A stretch of 64,000 nt of DNA from Runella defluvii (GCF_014195535.1 NZ_JACIBY010000013.1:124001-188000); one strand, 5' to 3'. Positions 35,279-45,147 are shown, counted from the stretch's first letter. Notes: generated from the sequence alone by a model not told the origin. Numbers and translations: made by a program.

Positions 35279-37195
35279 TTATTTGCTCAACAAAATTTTC
35301 TTCACGACAGTTTTCTTTTCGTTGGAAAGCCGTAAAAAATAAATTCCATCCCCTAACGGCGTCAAGTCAATGCTGCGTTCGGCAGGCTGAACAGGCTGAG
35401 AACGCAATCGTGTACCGTTGAGTTGATATACTTCAATGTATTTTACATCTCCCGAATTCCAACTTACGCTGCCTCGAGTAGGGTTTGGATATACCTCCCA
35501 TTCGGCCTCTTCGGTAGGTTCGACTGACGTCAGCGGGTCTGATGGCTTCACGGTTCCTAACACGGGGCGCAGCATCAAACTTCCTTGAAAATACGCCAAA
35601 CTCGCGTCGTTTTTGAAACTCGTATAAGGTACCCACTCTTGTCCAGAATTGATAAATATTTGGTCTTCGTGAGCATTGTTGCGGTCGAGGCCAACGGGGA
35701 TGCCATCTTGCCCAATTTGAAGCCAGCCAACGTAAAATGTATCACGAACAGCCACGCCATAATCGAACGGAAACTCAATAAACTGGTTAAACTGGGCAGG
35801 ATATGATACTTTATAGGCTTTTTGGTATAAAATACTTTTAGGACGGCCTCTTTCACTGCTCCATACTTGAATTGTGATGGATTGGCCCGAAACATCTTTT
35901 ACAACGGGCACGATATTCATCCGAACTCCCGAAAGGTTATCAGGAGTATTGACCGTAAACCGAACCGCAGTACGTCCCAGCGAACGGTTGAAATAAACCG
36001 CGCTTTCGGCACTGCCGTCGTCGTAGGCATAGTAGTCAGAAAGCTCCGTTATGCCCGAAATGCTATCATTTCGGCGTAGGTCAATGCCTGGAATGGACGA
36101 GTTTTGGTTGTCCGTTGTGAGTACTTTAAACTGCGTTTTCAAGACCACTCTTTTAAGGGTATCCGAAAAAGAGATAGGGGCGGGTTTGAAAATAACGGGT
36201 TTTTGAGACGAAGACGAAATGTTGTCAGGTAATTGGGTAAAATCTATGTGCAAGCGATTATTGGCAATATCTCGAACTGTATATGAAACTGTAATAGGGT
36301 TAAAACTATTAAAGAGGTTGTTGAGCTCGCTCTTTAGGGAGTCTGTGGTTTCGGCAACGGGGCGGGCCAAGTATTGTTTGATTGGCATGGCTGTATAGCG
36401 CTTCAAGAATGAATTGACTGGAAGGCGATAGGCAACATCTCTGGTAAATTGATCGGGTAGCCGACGACGACTGTTGAGATAAACATAATCCAAGTGCCAC
36501 ATATCAAATTGTCCCGACAAGCGGCCATAGGAAATGAAGCGAAACTGGAAGCTGGGATGAAGATATTCAGGCTGAAGAGCTAGTTTTGTGTAATTAAAGT
36601 TATTATCAGGCTTAAGTCCTTCTTTTTGCCAGACATTTTTCCATTCTCCTTGCTGATTTAAAAAATACAAACGGAGGAAATCGGTCGTATCAGGAAGTTC
36701 TCCCAAGCCGCGCATTTGCGCATAAAAACTTAAATAAGCTGAAGTATCTTTAACCGAAGATAAATCAATGGGTTGAGAAGTGAGCGTATCGCCGTTTCCT
36801 TGGGCGTAGGGACTAGCAAAGTTATAGGGACGGCCTGTGGCGTCTGCACCATCGAAAGTAACGACATTGAGGGTAGGCTGGCCTATTGTTAATGTGTTGT
36901 TTACGTAAGTGCCGCCATTTTGCCACAAGTTAGGGTCGGGGCGGCCATTGGTTGACAATGAAAAATCGTCAAAAAAAGGCAATGTAAGCGCTTGGGTACG
37001 CGCTGCTTTTTGGGGGCTTTTAGAAACCGACGGCCCAACGGGGACAACGACCCACTGAGCAGCTACGGATTGGAGTATCCCAAAGAAAAACAGAAGAGAC
37101 AGGGACATGTTCTTTGCCCTATCTCTCGTAATAAATGACTTGCCGCGATGGCTACTTTTCTGCACTGTGACGTTCTTACTTCTAAAGTTGTTCAT
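35279..37195 (-). CDS. Secreted protein with type IX secretion sorting domain
   Basis: 638 residues from the ATG at 37195; the ATG at 37108 gives a better signal peptide (MSLSLLFFFGILQSVAAQ). The bulk is beta-rich with no recognised catalytic domain. The final 80 residues form a T9SS type A sorting domain (VYPNPTRGSVSW, YQLNGTRLRS, GDGIYFLRLSNEKKTVVKKILLSK), which directs export through the gliding/T9SS machinery and anchoring to the surface. Its 5' end overlaps the PASTA gene by 14 bp, so the two are translationally coupled or the later start is used. Confidence 0.85.
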   Translation of the reverse strand: MNNFRSKNVTVQKSSHRGKSFITRDRAKNMSLSLLFFFGILQSVAAQWVVVPVGPSVSKSPQKAARTQALTLPFFDDFSLSTNGRPDPNLWQNGGTYVNNTLTIGQPTLNVVTFDGADATGRPYNFASPYAQGNGDTLTSQPIDLSSVKDTSAYLSFYAQMRGLGELPDTTDFLRLYFLNQQGEWKNVWQKEGLKPDNNFNYTKLALQPEYLHPSFQFRFISYGRLSGQFDMWHLDYVYLNSRRRLPDQFTRDVAYRLPVNSFLKRYTAMPIKQYLARPVAETTDSLKSELNNLFNSFNPITVSYTVRDIANNRLHIDFTQLPDNISSSSQKPVIFKPAPISFSDTLKRVVLKTQFKVLTTDNQNSSIPGIDLRRNDSISGITELSDYYAYDDGSAESAVYFNRSLGRTAVRFTVNTPDNLSGVRMNIVPVVKDVSGQSITIQVWSSERGRPKSILYQKAYKVSYPAQFNQFIEFPFDYGVAVRDTFYVGWLQIGQDGIPVGLDRNNAHEDQIFINSGQEWVPYTSFKNDASLAYFQGSLMLRPVLGTVKPSDPLTSVEPTEEAEWEVYPNPTRGSVSWNSGDVKYIEVYQLNGTRLRSQPVQPAERSIDLTPLGDGIYFLRLSNEKKTVVKKILLSK

Positions 37196-37976
37196 TCTGT
37201 GGTTGCTGTTGCGTATCTGGCGACCCGACTACCCACAAGTCGATGATTTCACCGACGTGAATTTTGTTGCCTGCTCCCGCCTCAGGGTTTTGTCGTACGA
37301 TAGTTCCTGGCGGCTGACTTGGGTCATCCACGTATTGAATAAGCGGTTTTCCTAAGTTGGAGCCTTTTAAGACAAAAAGGGCATCTTCGAGTGTTTTACC
37401 TACAACGTCAGGAACATCAAATTCAGTATTTCCGATGCCATCTCCTAGGTTAAGATCTATTTTAGAACCCTGCGGAATCAGTGTTCCTGGCAAAATAGGC
37501 TTGCCGTTGTACAATTGTTCTAGCACGGCATCGTGGGCAGGGTCGGGTATGTAATTGATACGGCCTAACATTAACCCAAGACGTTTTAGCTCGGCGATGG
37601 CGCTGTTTTTGGTGCGATCCACTAGCTGCGACATTTTTACATTAGGCGCATTGAGGGTCGTTATATACAAATACAACTTCCGCCCTTCTTTTACCCGCAT
37701 TCCTGCTTTGGGATGTTGTCGAATGACACTGAGCGGCTTTTGCCCAACGACAAACGTACAATCGGCCACTTCATACCGAAGATTACGGTCATCGAGGTAG
37801 TCTTCAATTTGTTCCAAGGTCATGCCTTTGAGGTCAGGCACCGTGATACTTTGTCCGTGATTGGTTGTAAATGGTAAATACACGAAAAAGAACCCCAAAA
37901 ATAATGCCACAACCAGAGCTACTACCAGAGCAATATGTACATAAAGGTCTGTGCGCGAATTGGTACTGATTTTCAT
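37182..37976 (-). CDS. Membrane-anchored PASTA domain protein
   Basis: 264 residues: a short cytoplasmic tail, one membrane helix (about 11-35) and three PASTA domains outside (about 40-110, 115-185 and 190-258), each with the TLEQIEDYL or TLEDALFVL-type helix. There is no kinase or penicillin-binding domain. PASTA modules bind peptidoglycan fragments. Such stand-alone proteins are common in Bacteroidota and are of unknown role; here it is cotranscribed with the T9SS cargo gene. Confidence 0.88.
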   Translation of the reverse strand: MKISTNSRTDLYVHIALVVALVVALFLGFFFVYLPFTTNHGQSITVPDLKGMTLEQIEDYLDDRNLRYEVADCTFVVGQKPLSVIRQHPKAGMRVKEGRKLYLYITTLNAPNVKMSQLVDRTKNSAIAELKRLGLMLGRINYIPDPAHDAVLEQLYNGKPILPGTLIPQGSKIDLNLGDGIGNTEFDVPDVVGKTLEDALFVLKGSNLGKPLIQYVDDPSQPPGTIVRQNPEAGAGNKIHVGEIIDLWVVGSPDTQQQPQNEQL

Positions 37977-38175
37977 ACAATAGACTGTGCTAACTATGAG
38001 TTTCCTGCAAAGAAAATCTAAATTTCTGAATTGGTACTACATCCAACGCCACTTTTATCGTCACCAATTAAACTACGGGATTGCCACTTGTGTAAAATGT
38101 TTGCGAAAAAAGCGTCATAAATCGAATTTTGTTTTCAATACCGAAAATTCCGTAACAACTTAACTATTAGCGGCC

Positions 38176-39423
38176 ATGAAGTTTTTTCGACAAACCTTTG
38201 AGAGTTTGCGTTTTGCTTGGCAAGCACTTCGCTCAAATATTCTTCGTACTACCCTTTCTTTGTTGGGAGTAACGGTAGGGATTTTTGCGATTGTGGGCGT
38301 ATTTACCATTGTGGATTCGTTGGAAAAAAATATCCGTCAGAGCTTGGCCGAAATCGGTACCGACGTACTTTATGTCCAAAAATGGCCTTGGGGTTTTGGG
38401 GGCGAATACCAGTGGTGGAAATATTTTCAATGGCCAGAGACTTCCTACAGCGATTATAAGTTCCTAGCCGAACGCATCGAAGGCGCCGAAGCTACCGTTG
38501 TGATGGACTTTAAAGGGGGATTGACGGCAAAAAATGGCAATAATAGCATGGATGCGCTCCTTCAAGGGGTGTCGTACGAATACAACAAAGTTTCGGAAGT
38601 AACCGTAGAAAAAGGCCGCTATTTTACCCCACAAGAAGTGGATGCAGGCCGCAGTGTGGCCATTATCGGGGCAGAAATCGCCGAAAACCTCTTCCCAAGC
38701 GACCCCGACCCGACGGGAAAAAGCTTTAAAATCAAGGGTTTAAAGTACATGATTGTGGGGATTCAGAAGAAAAAAGGAAAAAGTCTGTTTGATATTGCGG
38801 GTAATCCCGACACCAAGGTGTTGTTGCCGTACTTAACTTTTGCTAAATCTTTTCAAAATCGGGTTGAAAACAGCGTCGATATTGTGGTGAAAGGAAAGCC
38901 TGAAGATGAAGGGCAAGTAGAGCTAGAAGCGGAGATTATAGGGTTGTTGCGTACCAAAAGAGGGCTTAAACCGACTCAAACTACCAACTTTTCCATCAAC
39001 CGCCCCGAGGCAGCAACCAAAGCCGTGTCGGGGGTATTTGGTGTGATTACCATTGCTGGGTGGGTCATTGGTAGCTTTTCGATTTTGGTAGGTGGTTTTG
39101 GTATTGCCAACATCATGTTCGTATCGGTCAAAGAACGTACCAACCTCATCGGGATTCAGAAATCATTGGGAGCGAAAAACTATTTTATTTTATTCCAATT
39201 TTTGTTTGAAGCCATTTTCTTGAGCTTGATTGGTGGCTTGGTTGGCATTGGGCTGGTGTATTTGCTGTCTTTCATTTCGTTAGGAAGTTTGGATATTATT
39301 CTTTCGACCCAAAATATCATTCTAGGGCTCAGTGTGTCGAGCATCATTGGGGTAGTGGCAGGCATCGTTCCTGCCCTTGGAGCCGCTCGCATGGATCCTG
39401 TAGAGGCCATCCGTTCAAAATAG
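38176..39423 (+). CDS. MacB-like ABC transporter permease (FtsX family)
   Basis: A 415-residue inner-membrane protein with the MacB/FtsX layout: an N-terminal helix (about 22-45), a large periplasmic MacB_PCD domain (about 50-270) and three C-terminal helices (about 290-400) with KERTNLIGIQKSLGAKN and the end motif AARMDPVEAIRSK. It normally works with a separate ATP-binding subunit, which is not adjacent here. Substrates may be lipoproteins or small molecules. Related genes in Bacteroidota are single permeases of unclear function. Confidence 0.9.
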   Translation: MKFFRQTFESLRFAWQALRSNILRTTLSLLGVTVGIFAIVGVFTIVDSLEKNIRQSLAEIGTDVLYVQKWPWGFGGEYQWWKYFQWPETSYSDYKFLAERIEGAEATVVMDFKGGLTAKNGNNSMDALLQGVSYEYNKVSEVTVEKGRYFTPQEVDAGRSVAIIGAEIAENLFPSDPDPTGKSFKIKGLKYMIVGIQKKKGKSLFDIAGNPDTKVLLPYLTFAKSFQNRVENSVDIVVKGKPEDEGQVELEAEIIGLLRTKRGLKPTQTTNFSINRPEAATKAVSGVFGVITIAGWVIGSFSILVGGFGIANIMFVSVKERTNLIGIQKSLGAKNYFILFQFLFEAIFLSLIGGLVGIGLVYLLSFISLGSLDIILSTQNIILGLSVSSIIGVVAGIVPALGAARMDPVEAIRSK

Positions 39424-39486
39424 CTGCGCTTTTTATTCCAACATATTTTTGGGAAGTTTGTACGTGAGATTCAACGACAGCTTCCC

Positions 39487-39933
39487 ATGTATTACTTTTT
39501 TCTGCTTTTAGCTTTTTTGATTGGCGTGACCAACACCTTTCAGTCGGGAGTGAACTCTCAGCTTCGGTTGGCGACTCAAAATCCTATTCTTTCATCCATC
39601 ATCTCGTTTGTGACGGGGCTGGTTGGCTTGTTGGTTTGCTATGCCTTGTTCAACAAAGCCCCCATGCCCTCGTGGGACACCCTGCGCAGTATTGCTTGGT
39701 GGAAGTGGCTGGGAGGGGCTTGCGGGGCGTTTTATGTACTCACGGTTATTTTTATTGTCAAAGACATTGGCCCTGCCAATTTGCTGTGCCTGATTATTGC
39801 GGGGCAACTAGTGGCAGGTGTGCTTATCGACCACTTCGGGTGGGTGGGTTTTGCGGTGCATCCCATCAATGCGTGGCGAGTACTGGGCATTGCGCTGATT
39901 ATGGGCGGCGTGTGGCTGGTGCTCAAAAATTAA
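39487..39933 (+). CDS. DMT superfamily transporter (DUF606/YdcZ-type)
   Basis: A 148-residue protein with five hydrophobic helices, the half-size EamA unit of the DUF606 family (ITNTFQSGVNSQLRLAT, SFVTGLVGLLVCY, GACGAFYVLTVIF, LIIAGQLVAGVLIDHFGWVGF). Such half-units act as dimers. The substrate is unknown. It is followed 9 bp later by the C5 methyltransferase gene, so the two are likely cotranscribed, although no functional link is known. Confidence 0.85.
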   Translation: MYYFFLLLAFLIGVTNTFQSGVNSQLRLATQNPILSSIISFVTGLVGLLVCYALFNKAPMPSWDTLRSIAWWKWLGGACGAFYVLTVIFIVKDIGPANLLCLIIAGQLVAGVLIDHFGWVGFAVHPINAWRVLGIALIMGGVWLVLKN

Positions 39934-39942
39934 AACATTTTT

Positions 39943-40950
39943 ATGCGATTGGATGCTTCCAAAACACCTTGGTTTACTTTTATCGACTTATTTGCGGGAA
40001 TTGGTGGTTTTCGTATTGCTCTACAACGCTTGGGTGGACGCTGTGTATTTAGTAGTGAATGGGATGTCCAAGCCCAAAAAACGTACGAGGCTAATTTTGG
40101 CGAACGACCTTATGGAGACATCACGCTCGAATCGACCAAGGCGCATATCCCCGACGGCTTTGATGTGTTGTGTGCTGGGTTTCCGTGTCAGGCATTTTCG
40201 ATTGCGGGGCGGCGAGGTGGTTTTGAAGATACGCGAGGAACGCTGTTTTTTGACGTAGCCGATGTCATTCAACGAAAACGACCCAAAGCGTTTTTTTTGG
40301 AAAATGTCAAAGGGCTACGAACGCACGACAAAGGAAAGACCTTGGCCACCATTCTTGCGACACTGCGCGATGACTTAGGCTATTTTGTGCCCGAACCTCG
40401 TGTTCTCAATGCGCGTGATTTTGGCGTGCCACAGAATCGGGAACGTATTTTTATTGTGGGGTTTCGTGGCGACTTGGGCGTGGATTCGTTTGAGTATCCC
40501 GCGCCTACCAACTCAGCAGCCGTGTTTGAAGACGCAAAAGAGCCACAGCCTGTTTCGGCAAAATATTATTTATCGACCCAGTACCTGCAAACGTTGATTA
40601 ACCATAAAAAACGGCATGAGAGCAAAGGAAACGGTTTTGGTTACGAAATTATCTCAGACAAGGGTGTGGCCAATGCCATCGTAGTTGGGGGCATGGGACG
40701 TGAGCGAAACCTCGTATATGACCATCGGCTTACGGATTTTACGCCCCAAACGCGCATCAAAAGCGAAATAAATCGGGAGGGAATCCGCAAAATGACCCCG
40801 CGCGAATGGGCACGTTTACAGGGTTTTCCTGAAGATTTCCAAATTGTAGTGGCCGATATTTCGGCTTATAAACAGTTTGGAAACTCGGTAGCTATCCCTG
40901 CCATTCAGGCAACGGCCGAAAAAGTGCTGGGAAAATTGAGGTTACGTTAA
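39943..40950 (+). CDS. DNA (cytosine-5-)-methyltransferase, orphan
   Basis: A 335-residue C5 methyltransferase with all main motifs: I DLFAGIGGFRIAL, IV with catalytic Cys in AGFPCQAFSIAG, VI FFLENVKGL, VIII PQNRERIFIVG and X QFGNSVAIPAI. The target-recognition region between VIII and IX is short. No restriction endonuclease or Vsr gene is next to it, so it is either an orphan epigenetic enzyme or a remnant of a system. The recognition site cannot be read from the sequence. It overlaps the convergent gene at 40947 by 4 bp. Confidence 0.93.
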   Translation: MRLDASKTPWFTFIDLFAGIGGFRIALQRLGGRCVFSSEWDVQAQKTYEANFGERPYGDITLESTKAHIPDGFDVLCAGFPCQAFSIAGRRGGFEDTRGTLFFDVADVIQRKRPKAFFLENVKGLRTHDKGKTLATILATLRDDLGYFVPEPRVLNARDFGVPQNRERIFIVGFRGDLGVDSFEYPAPTNSAAVFEDAKEPQPVSAKYYLSTQYLQTLINHKKRHESKGNGFGYEIISDKGVANAIVVGGMGRERNLVYDHRLTDFTPQTRIKSEINREGIRKMTPREWARLQGFPEDFQIVVADISAYKQFGNSVAIPAIQATAEKVLGKLRLR

Positions 40951-42476
40951 TTCTCTTTCTTCGCTTCTTCTTTGGCGTCGGGGCGGGGAGCGTTGGGGTC
41001 GTATGAGAGTTTGTTGACATAAAAAACGTCGCGAGAACTGCTTGTCCACTTTTCTCCGCCCACTTTCTGGTATCCGTACGCCACAAAAAAACGGTCGTAC
41101 CAAGCTGCTAATACGCCTTGCTCACTGTCAACAATTTTTTCACCTTCAACGGCAGTTTTTAGTTCGTGGATTTCTTTTTCTCGTACTACGCGACTGCGTT
41201 CGATGACTTCCGTATGAATTTTTTCCTCTTTGGGATAGGCCAATACCAGCAGCCCATCGCGTCGGGTGACTTGTACCATTGGCAAAAGCTCAATATTTTC
41301 GACGTTTTCGAGGGCAAAGCAGTTGTCCCACAGTAGTTTGCCCGATTTATCGAACCCACAAACGATGGCGTGGGTGTATCGAAAAGCATCGTATTCGCGG
41401 TGAATGTTTGACCGCCCACCACCGTAATACATATTTCCACTTTTATAAACTGGATAATAAACTTCGGCGACTAAGATAAACTCCTCTCCATTTTTAATGA
41501 TGTCGTGTACCAGCATTCGGTAACGAAACTTGGGTTCTTTTCCTTCTTCTTTTTGTTTAGAAATTTTCTCGACCACACGTTGTTTTCGCTTGGGTTTGAG
41601 GTAGTTGAAGAAGTTTTCTAGTTTAGAAAAATCAACCCACTGAAATCCTTCGGGTTCGGCATCTTTGATTTTAGAAAAATACAATCCTTGCGAATATTGC
41701 GTACAACCTTGGGCATAATTGCCAACAATAAGCGACGACGACTCGTCGAGTGGTAAGATTTTTCCCGTAATCAGTCCGTTATCGTTTTCAAAAGGCATGG
41801 CGGTGGTTTTGACGAGTTTGCCTTCGTACGAGTAGGTTTTGATGGAAAAATGGCAATCGCCGCGCTTGGTCGTGTAAAGCAACACATGGAGCTGATTTTG
41901 CTGTTCGTCAAGTTCGAGGTTGCTGATTTCGGTATTGGTGGTGTACAAAAACGGCAGTGCTTTCACACTTTTATCAAAAAATGAAAAAGCCATTACCATG
42001 GGGCGGCTGTTGTGATAACCGCCAATAAAAGCCACATTACCAAGCACTTTGAAGTGAACGATGTCGGCGCGGGTGTGCAAATCTCCTTTGAAGGTTTCGG
42101 TTTCGCCATTTTGAAGGTCAAGACGCAGTACCATTACTTTGTCGGTATCGGTTTCTTGAAGCAGCCAATACAAAAAGTGCTGATTGTGGTATGACTTAAT
42201 CGGGTGAAGCTGGTCTTCTAACGTAAATTCTGACATCCACCGCTGTTTGAGCAAGCTGTCGAAACGGTAAAATGTCCATTTCTCTTTTTTAAAATATTCT
42301 TCTTTACGCTGGGTTACGAGCAGCCCATCTTCGTCCAAAGGAGTGACATCGAAGTATTCTTCGAGGCTTTGGTTTACTTTAAATTCTAAACGCACTGACT
42401 GTTCCAACTGCGCCGATGCAGGGAGTGTTAGCCAACTGATGACCAATAACAGGAGGGTAACTACCTTATTTTTCAT
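40947..42476 (-). CDS. Secreted protein of unknown function
   Basis: 509 residues with signal peptide (MKNKVVTLLLLVISWLTLPASAQ). The body consists of beta-rich repeats (DEDGLLVTQRKEEYF, HFLYWLLQETDTDKVMVLRLD, LDESSSLIVGNYA) and could be a beta-propeller, but no family was recognised. It ends with a charged Asp/Lys/Glu-rich tail. It is divergent from argS, whose ATG is 148 bp away, and overlaps the methyltransferase gene by 4 bp at its 3' end. Confidence 0.6.
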   Translation of the reverse strand: MKNKVVTLLLLVISWLTLPASAQLEQSVRLEFKVNQSLEEYFDVTPLDEDGLLVTQRKEEYFKKEKWTFYRFDSLLKQRWMSEFTLEDQLHPIKSYHNQHFLYWLLQETDTDKVMVLRLDLQNGETETFKGDLHTRADIVHFKVLGNVAFIGGYHNSRPMVMAFSFFDKSVKALPFLYTTNTEISNLELDEQQNQLHVLLYTTKRGDCHFSIKTYSYEGKLVKTTAMPFENDNGLITGKILPLDESSSLIVGNYAQGCTQYSQGLYFSKIKDAEPEGFQWVDFSKLENFFNYLKPKRKQRVVEKISKQKEEGKEPKFRYRMLVHDIIKNGEEFILVAEVYYPVYKSGNMYYGGGRSNIHREYDAFRYTHAIVCGFDKSGKLLWDNCFALENVENIELLPMVQVTRRDGLLVLAYPKEEKIHTEVIERSRVVREKEIHELKTAVEGEKIVDSEQGVLAAWYDRFFVAYGYQKVGGEKWTSSSRDVFYVNKLSYDPNAPRPDAKEEAKKEN

Positions 42477-42560
42477 TTCATGGCAAAGCTAAATGTGGAG
42501 AATGATACGAAAATAGAACCAATTTTTGGGAATACAAGTATTTGCTTGTCGAATTTGCCG

Positions 42561-42568
42561 TACTTTTG
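42561..42568 (+). promoter_or_regulatory. Candidate -7 box for argS
   Basis: TACTTTTG matches TAnnTTTG, with a TTTG at 42541-42544 about 16 bp upstream as a possible -33 element. It lies 56 bp before the preferred argS start at 42624, which makes the frame-extended start at 42480 unlikely. Confidence 0.5.
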
Positions 42569-42623
42569 CGGCTTATTTAGCTGTCTCCGCTTACTAGGAG
42601 GAGCAACCAACGAACCACGTCTT

Positions 42624-44402
42624 ATGCAAATCGAAGCCATTATCAAAACTTCTCTCCAAAGTGCATTAAAGGAGATTTATAATGTTGAAGAGCCAACAAT
42701 CGCACTTCAACCTACCAAAAAAGATTTTGAAGGTTTTTATACATTCGTAACGTTCCCGTACACCAAAAGCCTCCGCAAACCTCCCGTTGAAATCGGGAAT
42801 GCGCTCGGGGCATACGTGTTGGAGAAGTCGGGAGTAGTAAGCAGTTTCAACGTCGTACAAGGGTTTCTGAACCTTAGTATTGACGAATCAGCTTGGGTGG
42901 GCGCCCTTAATGCCTTGGCCCTCGACGAAAATTTTGGCTTTGCCGCTCCCAATGGACAGTCGGTGATGGTAGAGTTTTCTTCGCCCAATACCAACAAACC
43001 GCTGCACTTGGGACACTTACGGAATAACTTTTTGGGAGATTCCGTTGCCCGTATTTTGAAAGCCAATGGCTACGACGTTATCAAAACGTGCCTTGTCAAC
43101 GACCGTGGGATTCACATTTGTAAGTCGATGCTGGCCTATGCCAAACTGGGCAACGGCGAAACGCCCGAGTCGGCCGAAATGAAAGGTGACCACTTGATTG
43201 GAAAATACTATGTGTTGTTTGACAAAGAATACAAACAGCAAATCCAAACCCTTGTAGCGGAGGGAATGACCAAAGAAGAAGCCGAGAAAAAAGCGCCGTG
43301 GATGCTCGAAGCCCAAGAATTGCTCCGCAAATGGGAGCAGGGCGATGAAGCCACCGTTACGCTTTGGAAAACCATGAACGAGTGGGTGTATGCGGGCTTT
43401 AACGATACGTATCAGAAAATTGGGGTGAGTTTTGACAAAACCTACTACGAATCGAATACGTATTTGCTCGGGAAAGATGCCGTAGAAGAAGGATTGGCCA
43501 AAGGTGTGTTTTTCAAAAAGCCCGATAATTCGGTATGGATTGATTTGACCGAAGAGGGACTGGATGAAAAGCTGGTTTTGCGCGGCGACGGCACCTCGGT
43601 GTATATTACCCAAGACTTGGGTACAACGGATTTGAAGTTTACCGATTTCTCTACCAATAAGTCGATTTGGGTCGTTGGAAACGAACAGGATTATCACTTC
43701 CAAGTGCTTTTTGCCATCCTCAAACGCCTTGGTCGTACTTACGCCGAAGGTTGTTATCACTTGAGTTACGGAATGGTGGACTTGCCATCAGGAAAAATGA
43801 AGTCGCGGGAAGGAACGGTGGTGGACGCCGATGAACTCGTAGCAGAAGTAACCGCCGCCGCTGCCGAAGAAGGCAACGCCAAAGGCAAAATCGACGATTT
43901 TACGGAGGCCGAAAAGCAAAAACTCTTTTCGATGCTTGGGTTGGGGGCGTTGAAGTATTATTTGTTGAAAGTAGATCCGCAAAAACGGATGTTGTTCAAC
44001 CCTGCCGAATCGGTGGAGTTGCACGGACATACGGGGCCGTTTATTCAATACACCCACGCCCGTACGCGCTCAGTGTTGCGCAAGGCGGTGCAGTTGGGCA
44101 TTGATTGGAACAAACCTGCCTCGACGGTAGCATTGACGGCTTCTGAACAAGAAGTGATTTTTGCCCTTACGCAATTCCCTGACCGAGTAGCAGATGCGGG
44201 CCGTAACTACTCGCCTGCGTTGATTTCGCAGTATGCGTACGAATTGGCGAAGGTATATAATACGTTTTACGCTGAAGTTTCGATTTTACAAGAGCCAAAC
44301 GCGGCAGCACAGCACGTTCGTTTGTTACTAACCCAAGCTATCGCTGATTCGATTCGTAAAGCGATGGAACTCTTGGGGATTGAAGTACCCGATAGAATGT
44401 AG
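42624..44402 (+). CDS. argS: Arginyl-tRNA synthetase
   Basis: 592 residues from the ATG at 42624; the open frame extends to 42480 but that stretch holds the promoter. It charges tRNA-Arg. The N-terminal additional domain (to about 110) precedes the class I core with the HIGH variant in SPNTNKPLHLGHLRNNFLGD and the KMSKS-like KMKSREGTVV; the DALR anticodon-binding domain is at the C-terminus (ending LLGIEVPDRM, a typical ArgS end). Length is normal. A rho-independent terminator follows. Confidence 0.97.
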   Translation: MQIEAIIKTSLQSALKEIYNVEEPTIALQPTKKDFEGFYTFVTFPYTKSLRKPPVEIGNALGAYVLEKSGVVSSFNVVQGFLNLSIDESAWVGALNALALDENFGFAAPNGQSVMVEFSSPNTNKPLHLGHLRNNFLGDSVARILKANGYDVIKTCLVNDRGIHICKSMLAYAKLGNGETPESAEMKGDHLIGKYYVLFDKEYKQQIQTLVAEGMTKEEAEKKAPWMLEAQELLRKWEQGDEATVTLWKTMNEWVYAGFNDTYQKIGVSFDKTYYESNTYLLGKDAVEEGLAKGVFFKKPDNSVWIDLTEEGLDEKLVLRGDGTSVYITQDLGTTDLKFTDFSTNKSIWVVGNEQDYHFQVLFAILKRLGRTYAEGCYHLSYGMVDLPSGKMKSREGTVVDADELVAEVTAAAAEEGNAKGKIDDFTEAEKQKLFSMLGLGALKYYLLKVDPQKRMLFNPAESVELHGHTGPFIQYTHARTRSVLRKAVQLGIDWNKPASTVALTASEQEVIFALTQFPDRVADAGRNYSPALISQYAYELAKVYNTFYAEVSILQEPNAAAQHVRLLLTQAIADSIRKAMELLGIEVPDRM

Positions 44403-44422
44403 GAGAATGTCGAATGTCTCTC

Positions 44423-44458
44423 AAAACCGCAAGGCCGAATGTGCTTTGCGGTTTTTTT
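44423..44458 (+). terminator. Rho-independent terminator after argS
   Basis: Arms AAAACCGCAA (44423-44432) and its complement (44446-44455) around a 13-nt loop, followed by a T-run. The T-run overlaps the stop codon of the convergent Uma2 gene. Confidence 0.8.
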
Positions 44459-45068
44459 ATGGGTTTGCGATTTCTAGCCCTCTATAAAGCCGTTTGAGAG
44501 ACAGTGGGCATTGTTGAATGGCGTACAAAATAGCGGTGGCATCGTCGCCGTCGTAGTCGCGGACAATCCAAGTGGCATCGGGTTGTTTGGTATAGACCGA
44601 TACGTGTTTTCGGTCCTGATGTACCAATACGTATTCTTTGAAACTTGGAATGGTGCGGTAATACTCGTATTTGAGGGTTCGGTAGTACTCTTTGGTGGAA
44701 TCGGACAGTACTTCTACGACGACGAGAGGATTGCTAATTGTATCTTTTCGATTTTGATAAAACTCTGGCTTTTCACAAATCACTACTGCATCGGGATACA
44801 CAAATTTGTTGTACTGCTCAATTCGAATTTTAGTGTCGCTACCATTGACTAAGTAGAGCAAATTATTTTCCTCCAAAAAAAGATTGATAAAGGTGACTAC
44901 TTTACCTGCTAAATTATCGTGATTGAAAGTTCCTCCTGCCATTTTTTTGATAATGCCGTCGTGGTATTCGTGTTTATAAATGGATTTGCCTTCTGCCCTG
45001 AAATATTCTTCAATAGACACCTTTTGAGGAGGCAGTAGTGCTTTTCGACGAGAGGTTTTCGTTAACAT
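44457..45068 (-). CDS. Uma2 family endonuclease-fold protein
   Basis: A 203-residue protein of the Uma2 (DUF820) family, a PD-(D/E)XK nuclease-like fold. The core is visible as YPDAVVICEKPEF and NPLVVVEVLSDST, giving the Asp...Glu-x-x positions of the active site, with an early KHEYHDGIIKKMAG segment. Family members are numerous in cyanobacteria and Bacteroidota and have no settled role. It is transcribed alone, between argD's terminator and the argS terminator. Confidence 0.88.
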   Translation of the reverse strand: MLTKTSRRKALLPPQKVSIEEYFRAEGKSIYKHEYHDGIIKKMAGGTFNHDNLAGKVVTFINLFLEENNLLYLVNGSDTKIRIEQYNKFVYPDAVVICEKPEFYQNRKDTISNPLVVVEVLSDSTKEYYRTLKYEYYRTIPSFKEYVLVHQDRKHVSVYTKQPDATWIVRDYDGDDATAILYAIQQCPLSLKRLYRGLEIANP

Positions 45069-45107
45069 GGTCAGTTTCTTTAAAAAGTATCTTTGGTAAA
45101 GATAAAT

Positions 45108-45147
45108 AAAAACCCTGAAAAAGATAGGTTACTTTTTCAGGGTTTTT
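45108..45147 (-). terminator. Terminator of argD
   Basis: Perfect 16-bp arms at 45108-45123 and 45132-45147 (AACCCTGAAAAAG and complement) with an 8-nt loop. On the minus strand it lies 67 bp after the argD stop codon and ends in a T-run. Confidence 0.88.

Noticed and set aside
44457-45068. Uma2 gene as part of a restriction system with the C5 methyltransferase
   Set aside because: The two genes are 3.5 kb apart, on opposite strands and separated by argS; Uma2 proteins are not known partners of C5 methylases.
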